Shown one piece after another: positions 6,058 through 8,027 of a stretch of DNA of 8,027 nucleotides (positions are counted from its first letter, which is position 1; each line of letters opens with the position of its first letter). Location: positions 1 through 8,027 of the forward strand of contig JAHINZ010000195.1 in the NCBI GenBank assembly GCA_018895795.1, in the 5' to 3' direction. Both the position numbers and the translations under genes were made by a program. Source of the stretch: Alphaproteobacteria bacterium (GTDB lineage Bacteria > Pseudomonadota > Alphaproteobacteria > Caulobacterales > Caulobacteraceae). Under the pieces are notes generated by a model that ran no database searches, had not been told where the DNA came from, and saw only the letters and a list, made by a program, of their open reading frames with translations.

Positions 6058-7212
6058 ATGGCTGACTTAGATTTGGTCGCATCCACGACGGTCGACGGCG
6101 GTGTCTGGCGGTTTCCGGCCAGCGCGCCCCTGCGGCTGGATTCGGGCGGGGCGATCGAAGGGCTGGAGGTCGCCTACCAGACCTATGGCCGGCTGAACGC
6201 CGACCGCTCCAACGCCGTCCTGATCTGCCACGCCCTGACCATGGACCAGTATGTGGCCTCGCCGCACCCGACCACGGGCAAGCCCGGCTGGTGGCCGCGC
6301 TTGGTGGGTCCCGGCAAGCCGCTGGATCCGACCCGGCACTTCATCATCTGCACCAACGTGGTCGGCGGCTGCATGGGCTCGACGGGACCGGCCTCGATCC
6401 ATCCGGCCACCGGCAAGCCCTGGGCCCTGTCGTTCCCGATGATCACCATCGCCGACATGGTCCGGGCCCAGGCCATGCTGGTCCAGGCGCTGGGCGTCGA
6501 GACGCTGTTCGCCGTGGTCGGCGGCTCGATGGGCGGCATGCAGGTCCAGCAATGGGCCGTGGACTATCCCGAGCGGCTGGCCAGCGCGGTGATCATCGCC
6601 TCGGCCTCGCGGCACTCGGCCCAGAACATCGCCTTCCACGAGGTGGGTCGCCAGGCGATCATGGCCGATCCCGACTGGCGCGGCGGCGCCTATGCCGACC
6701 ATGGCGTGCGGCCCGAAAAGGGCCTGGCCGTGGCGCGGATGGCCGCCCACATCACCTATCTGTCAGAGCCCGCCCTGCAGCGGAAGTTCGGCCGCGAGCT
6801 GCAGCGCGACGGCCTGTCCTGGGGTTTCGACGCCGATTTCCAGGTCGAGAGCTATCTGCGCCACCAGGGCGCCAGCTTCGTCGACCGCTTCGACGCCAAC
6901 AGCTATCTCTACATCACCCGGGCCATGGACTATTTCGACATCGCCGCCAGCCATGGCGGAGTACTGGCCAGCGCCTTCACCCGGGCCCGCCACATGCGGT
7001 TCTGCGTGCTGAGCTTCACCAGCGACTGGCTGTATCCCACCGCCGAGAACCGCCACATCGTCCGGGCCCTGACGGCGGCGGGTTGCCGCGTGGCTTTCGT
7101 CGAGATCGAGAGCGACAAGGGCCATGACGCCTTCCTGCTGGACGAGCCGGTGATGGACGCCGCCCTGGCCGGCTTCCTGGGCTCGGTCGAACGGGATCGG
7201 GGCCTGGCATGA
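6058..7212 (+). CDS. metX: Homoserine O-acetyltransferase (MetX family)
   Basis: Transfers an acyl group, normally acetyl from acetyl-CoA, to homoserine, the first committed step of methionine synthesis. It is a 384-residue alpha/beta-hydrolase-fold enzyme of usual length. The triad is visible: nucleophile Ser157 in GGSMGGMQ (155-162), Asp323 in TSDWLYP (321-327) and His356 in KGHDAF (354-359). Other marks are AYQTYGRLN (39-47), ICHALT (56-61), NVVGGCMGSTGP (100-111), and the paired Arg-containing MAAHITYLSE. ATG 6058 is preceded closely by AAGGCGG, a weak ribosome site. Its TGA overlaps an ATG as ATGA (7209-7212), opening a short frame that leads to metW. The segment after HALT reads MDQYVAS where many relatives have a Gly-rich sequence. 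Some MetX proteins use succinyl-CoA, so the acyl donor is a family assumption. Confidence 0.96.
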   Translation: MADLDLVASTTVDGGVWRFPASAPLRLDSGGAIEGLEVAYQTYGRLNADRSNAVLICHALTMDQYVASPHPTTGKPGWWPRLVGPGKPLDPTRHFIICTNVVGGCMGSTGPASIHPATGKPWALSFPMITIADMVRAQAMLVQALGVETLFAVVGGSMGGMQVQQWAVDYPERLASAVIIASASRHSAQNIAFHEVGRQAIMADPDWRGGAYADHGVRPEKGLAVARMAAHITYLSEPALQRKFGRELQRDGLSWGFDADFQVESYLRHQGASFVDRFDANSYLYITRAMDYFDIAASHGGVLASAFTRARHMRFCVLSFTSDWLYPTAENRHIVRALTAAGCRVAFVEIESDKGHDAFLLDEPVMDAALAGFLGSVERDRGLA

Positions 7213-7349
7213 GCGTCGTGACGAGGATCCTCCCCCTGAAGGGGGAGGCGGCCGAAGGCCGGAGGGGGAAGTCGGCGATGTCTGAGCCGCGACTTCCCCC
7301 TCCGTCGGCTGCGCCGACACCTCCCCCTCTAGGGGGAGGATCAGCATGA
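7209..7349 (+). CDS. Short open frame bridging metX and metW (46 codons, doubtful protein)
   Basis: The frame begins at the ATG that overlaps the metX stop (ATGA, 7209-7212), runs 46 codons through the REP-like repeat, and ends at a TGA that overlaps the metW start (ATGA, 7346-7349). The product would begin MSVVTRILPL and be rich in Pro, Gly, Ala and Arg, as expected of translated G/C-rich repeat DNA; it resembles no family. I see it mainly as a possible translational bridge that lets ribosomes pass from metX to metW and keep the repeat hairpins open, not as a functional protein. The open frame could be coincidence, since the repeat is low in A and T. Confidence 0.3.
   Translation: MSVVTRILPLKGEAAEGRRGKSAMSEPRLPPPSAAPTPPPLGGGSA
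7226..7342. repeat. REP-like repeat pair, locus B, between metX and metW (main hairpins outward)
   Basis: Two units of the family seen at 1651-1765, here tail to tail. The left unit (+) is a main hairpin CCTCCCCCT-ga-AGGGGGAGG (7229-7248), a small hairpin CGGCC-GAA-GGCCG (7249-7261), and a tail GGAGGGGGAAGTCG. The right unit (-) mirrors it: tail ending 7304, small hairpin GTCGGC-TGC-GCCGAC (7304-7318), main hairpin CCTCCCCCTctAGGGGGAGG (7320-7339). The two tails form a perfect 15-bp inverted repeat (7260-7274/7290-7304), and the outer arms a 12-bp one, GATCCTCCCCCT/AGGGGGAGGATC (7226-7237/7331-7342). The element fills nearly the whole metX-metW gap. Its hairpins could modulate read-through or RNA decay between the two genes. 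Confidence 0.8.
7335..7340 (+). promoter_or_regulatory. Ribosome binding site of metW, supplied by the repeat arm
   Basis: GGAGGA at 7335-7340 lies five bases before ATG 7346 (eleven before the alternative ATG 7352) and is part of the right outer arm of the REP-like element. The same bases can pair with 7321-7328 in the local hairpin or with 7226-7233 in the long stem, so access for ribosomes may depend on folding or on ribosomes arriving from metX. Confidence 0.6.
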
Positions 7350-8023
7350 CCATGACCACCCGCGAAGACTTCCGCGAGATCCTGCGCCTGGTGCGGCCCG
7401 GCTCGCGCGTGCTGGACGTCGGCTGCGAGGAGGGCGCGCTGCTCGACCTGCTGGCCCACGAAAAACAGATCGACGGCCGCGGCCTGGAGATCAGCGCCGG
7501 CGGCGTCGCCGCTTGCATGGCGCGGGGCCTGTCGGTGGTGCAGGGCGACGCCGATCAGGACCTGGACCACTTCCCCGACAAGACCTTCGACTACGCGATC
7601 CTGTCCCAGACCCTGCAGGCGACGCGCCGGCCGCGTCACGTGCTGGACGAGATGCTGCGCATCGCCGACCGGGCCATCGTCTCGTTCCCCAATTTCGGCC
7701 ATTGGCGGGTGCGCTGGTCGCTGCTCAGCCGGGGCCGGATGCCCGAGACCAAGGCCCTGCCCCTGCCCTGGTGGTCGACGCCCAACATCCACCTGTGCAC
7801 CCTGGCCGACTTCCTGGCCCTGACCGACGATCTGAACGTGCGGGTCGACGCCTGCGCCGCCTTCGCCGCCAACGGCCCCGCCCGGCCGATCGATCCGTCG
7901 AGCCCGATCGAGAACTGGCGGGCCGAGACCTGTCTCTTCATGCTCAGCCGCGTCGAACCTGGCCGGCGGGCAACCGCCGGCGCGGAACCTCCGGCGGTTT
8001 CAGGCGATCTCTTCGACGGATGA
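7346..8023 (+). CDS. metW: Methionine biosynthesis protein MetW
   Basis: A 225-residue MetW-family protein with a class I methyltransferase-like fold, required together with MetX for homoserine acylation and methionine synthesis in several bacteria. The N-terminal motif I is VLDVGCEEGALL (22-33); typical MetW has GCGDG here, so a loop glycine is Glu. Acidic Glu48 in RGLEIS (45-50) and VVQGDADQDL (64-73) mark later cofactor-pocket strands; DYAILSQTLQATRRP (82-96), SFPNFGHWRVR (113-123) and PWWSTPNIHL (141-150) are strongly MetW-like. The family core ends near CLFMLSR (196-202); a tail of about 23 residues follows. ATG 7346 is chosen for its five-base spacing from GGAGGA; ATG 7352 would remove two residues. 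The whole gene is present. Its upstream gap is occupied by a REP-like element. Confidence 0.95.
   Translation: MTMTTREDFREILRLVRPGSRVLDVGCEEGALLDLLAHEKQIDGRGLEISAGGVAACMARGLSVVQGDADQDLDHFPDKTFDYAILSQTLQATRRPRHVLDEMLRIADRAIVSFPNFGHWRVRWSLLSRGRMPETKALPLPWWSTPNIHLCTLADFLALTDDLNVRVDACAAFAANGPARPIDPSSPIENWRAETCLFMLSRVEPGRRATAGAEPPAVSGDLFDG
7963..7997 (+). other. Mutually exclusive hairpins inside the 3' end of metW
   Basis: Three 7-base arms alternate: CCGGCGG (7963-7969), CCGCCGG (7974-7980) and CCGGCGG (7991-7997). The middle arm can pair either with the first, making a tight stem with a GCAA tetraloop, or with the third, making a stem with a 10-base loop followed by TTT. They lie in the codons for the non-conserved tail of metW. 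This could be an RNA switch or an early termination signal, or just GC-rich coding sequence. Confidence 0.35.
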
Positions 8024-8027
8024 AACT

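Noticed and set aside
6067..6750. A 227-codon open frame on the minus strand over metX
   Set aside because: Antisense to metX, whose triad and length are intact.
7226..7342. Insertion-sequence remnant because of its perfect terminal inverted repeats
   Set aside because: The structure is explained by two REP-like units in opposite orientation; there is no transposase gene.

Overview
The window is high-GC DNA with short, tightly packed operons. The gene content and the G-rich hairpin repeats between genes point to an alphaproteobacterium, most likely Caulobacteraceae (Caulobacter or a close relative). This placement rests on my recall of families and repeat style, not on a database search.

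Layout. Positions 1-1086 (+) hold the 3' part of a gamma-glutamyltranspeptidase gene. Positions 1087-1830 have no convincing protein gene. They hold an inverted repeat just after ggt, a stretch unusually rich in short perfect helices that ends in a terminator-like site (about 1238-1581, a possible unrecognised structured RNA), a two-unit REP-like repeat (1651-1765), and a probable terminator serving the minus-strand operon. Positions 5979-1831 (-) are one compact operon, read in the order SixA-type phosphohistidine phosphatase, DUF952 protein, dihydroorotate dehydrogenase (pyrD), VTT/TVP38 membrane protein, sensor histidine kinase. The first three junctions are 4-bp ATGA overlaps and the last gap is 6 bp. 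A 78-bp divergent promoter region (5980-6057) separates this operon from metX-metW (+, 6058-8023), the homoserine O-acyltransferase and its partner in methionine synthesis. ggt and the minus-strand operon are convergent.

How the genes fit together. metX and metW form a methionine-biosynthesis pair: MetX activates homoserine and MetW is a methyltransferase-like protein that usually accompanies it. pyrD is the pyrimidine step in an otherwise mixed operon containing a phosphohistidine phosphatase and a histidine kinase with no response regulator beside it.

Most interesting points. (1) A second REP-like pair lies exactly between metX and metW. Its right arm supplies the Shine-Dalgarno sequence of metW, and a 46-codon frame runs through it that begins in an ATGA overlap with the metX stop and ends in an ATGA overlap with the metW start. 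(2) The two repeat loci contain the same roughly 50-bp unit in opposite pair arrangements, main hairpins inward in one and outward in the other. (3) The helix-rich intergenic stretch 1238-1581 is unexplained by any protein or RNA family I recognise. I saw no mobile-element gene, CRISPR array, tRNA or rRNA.
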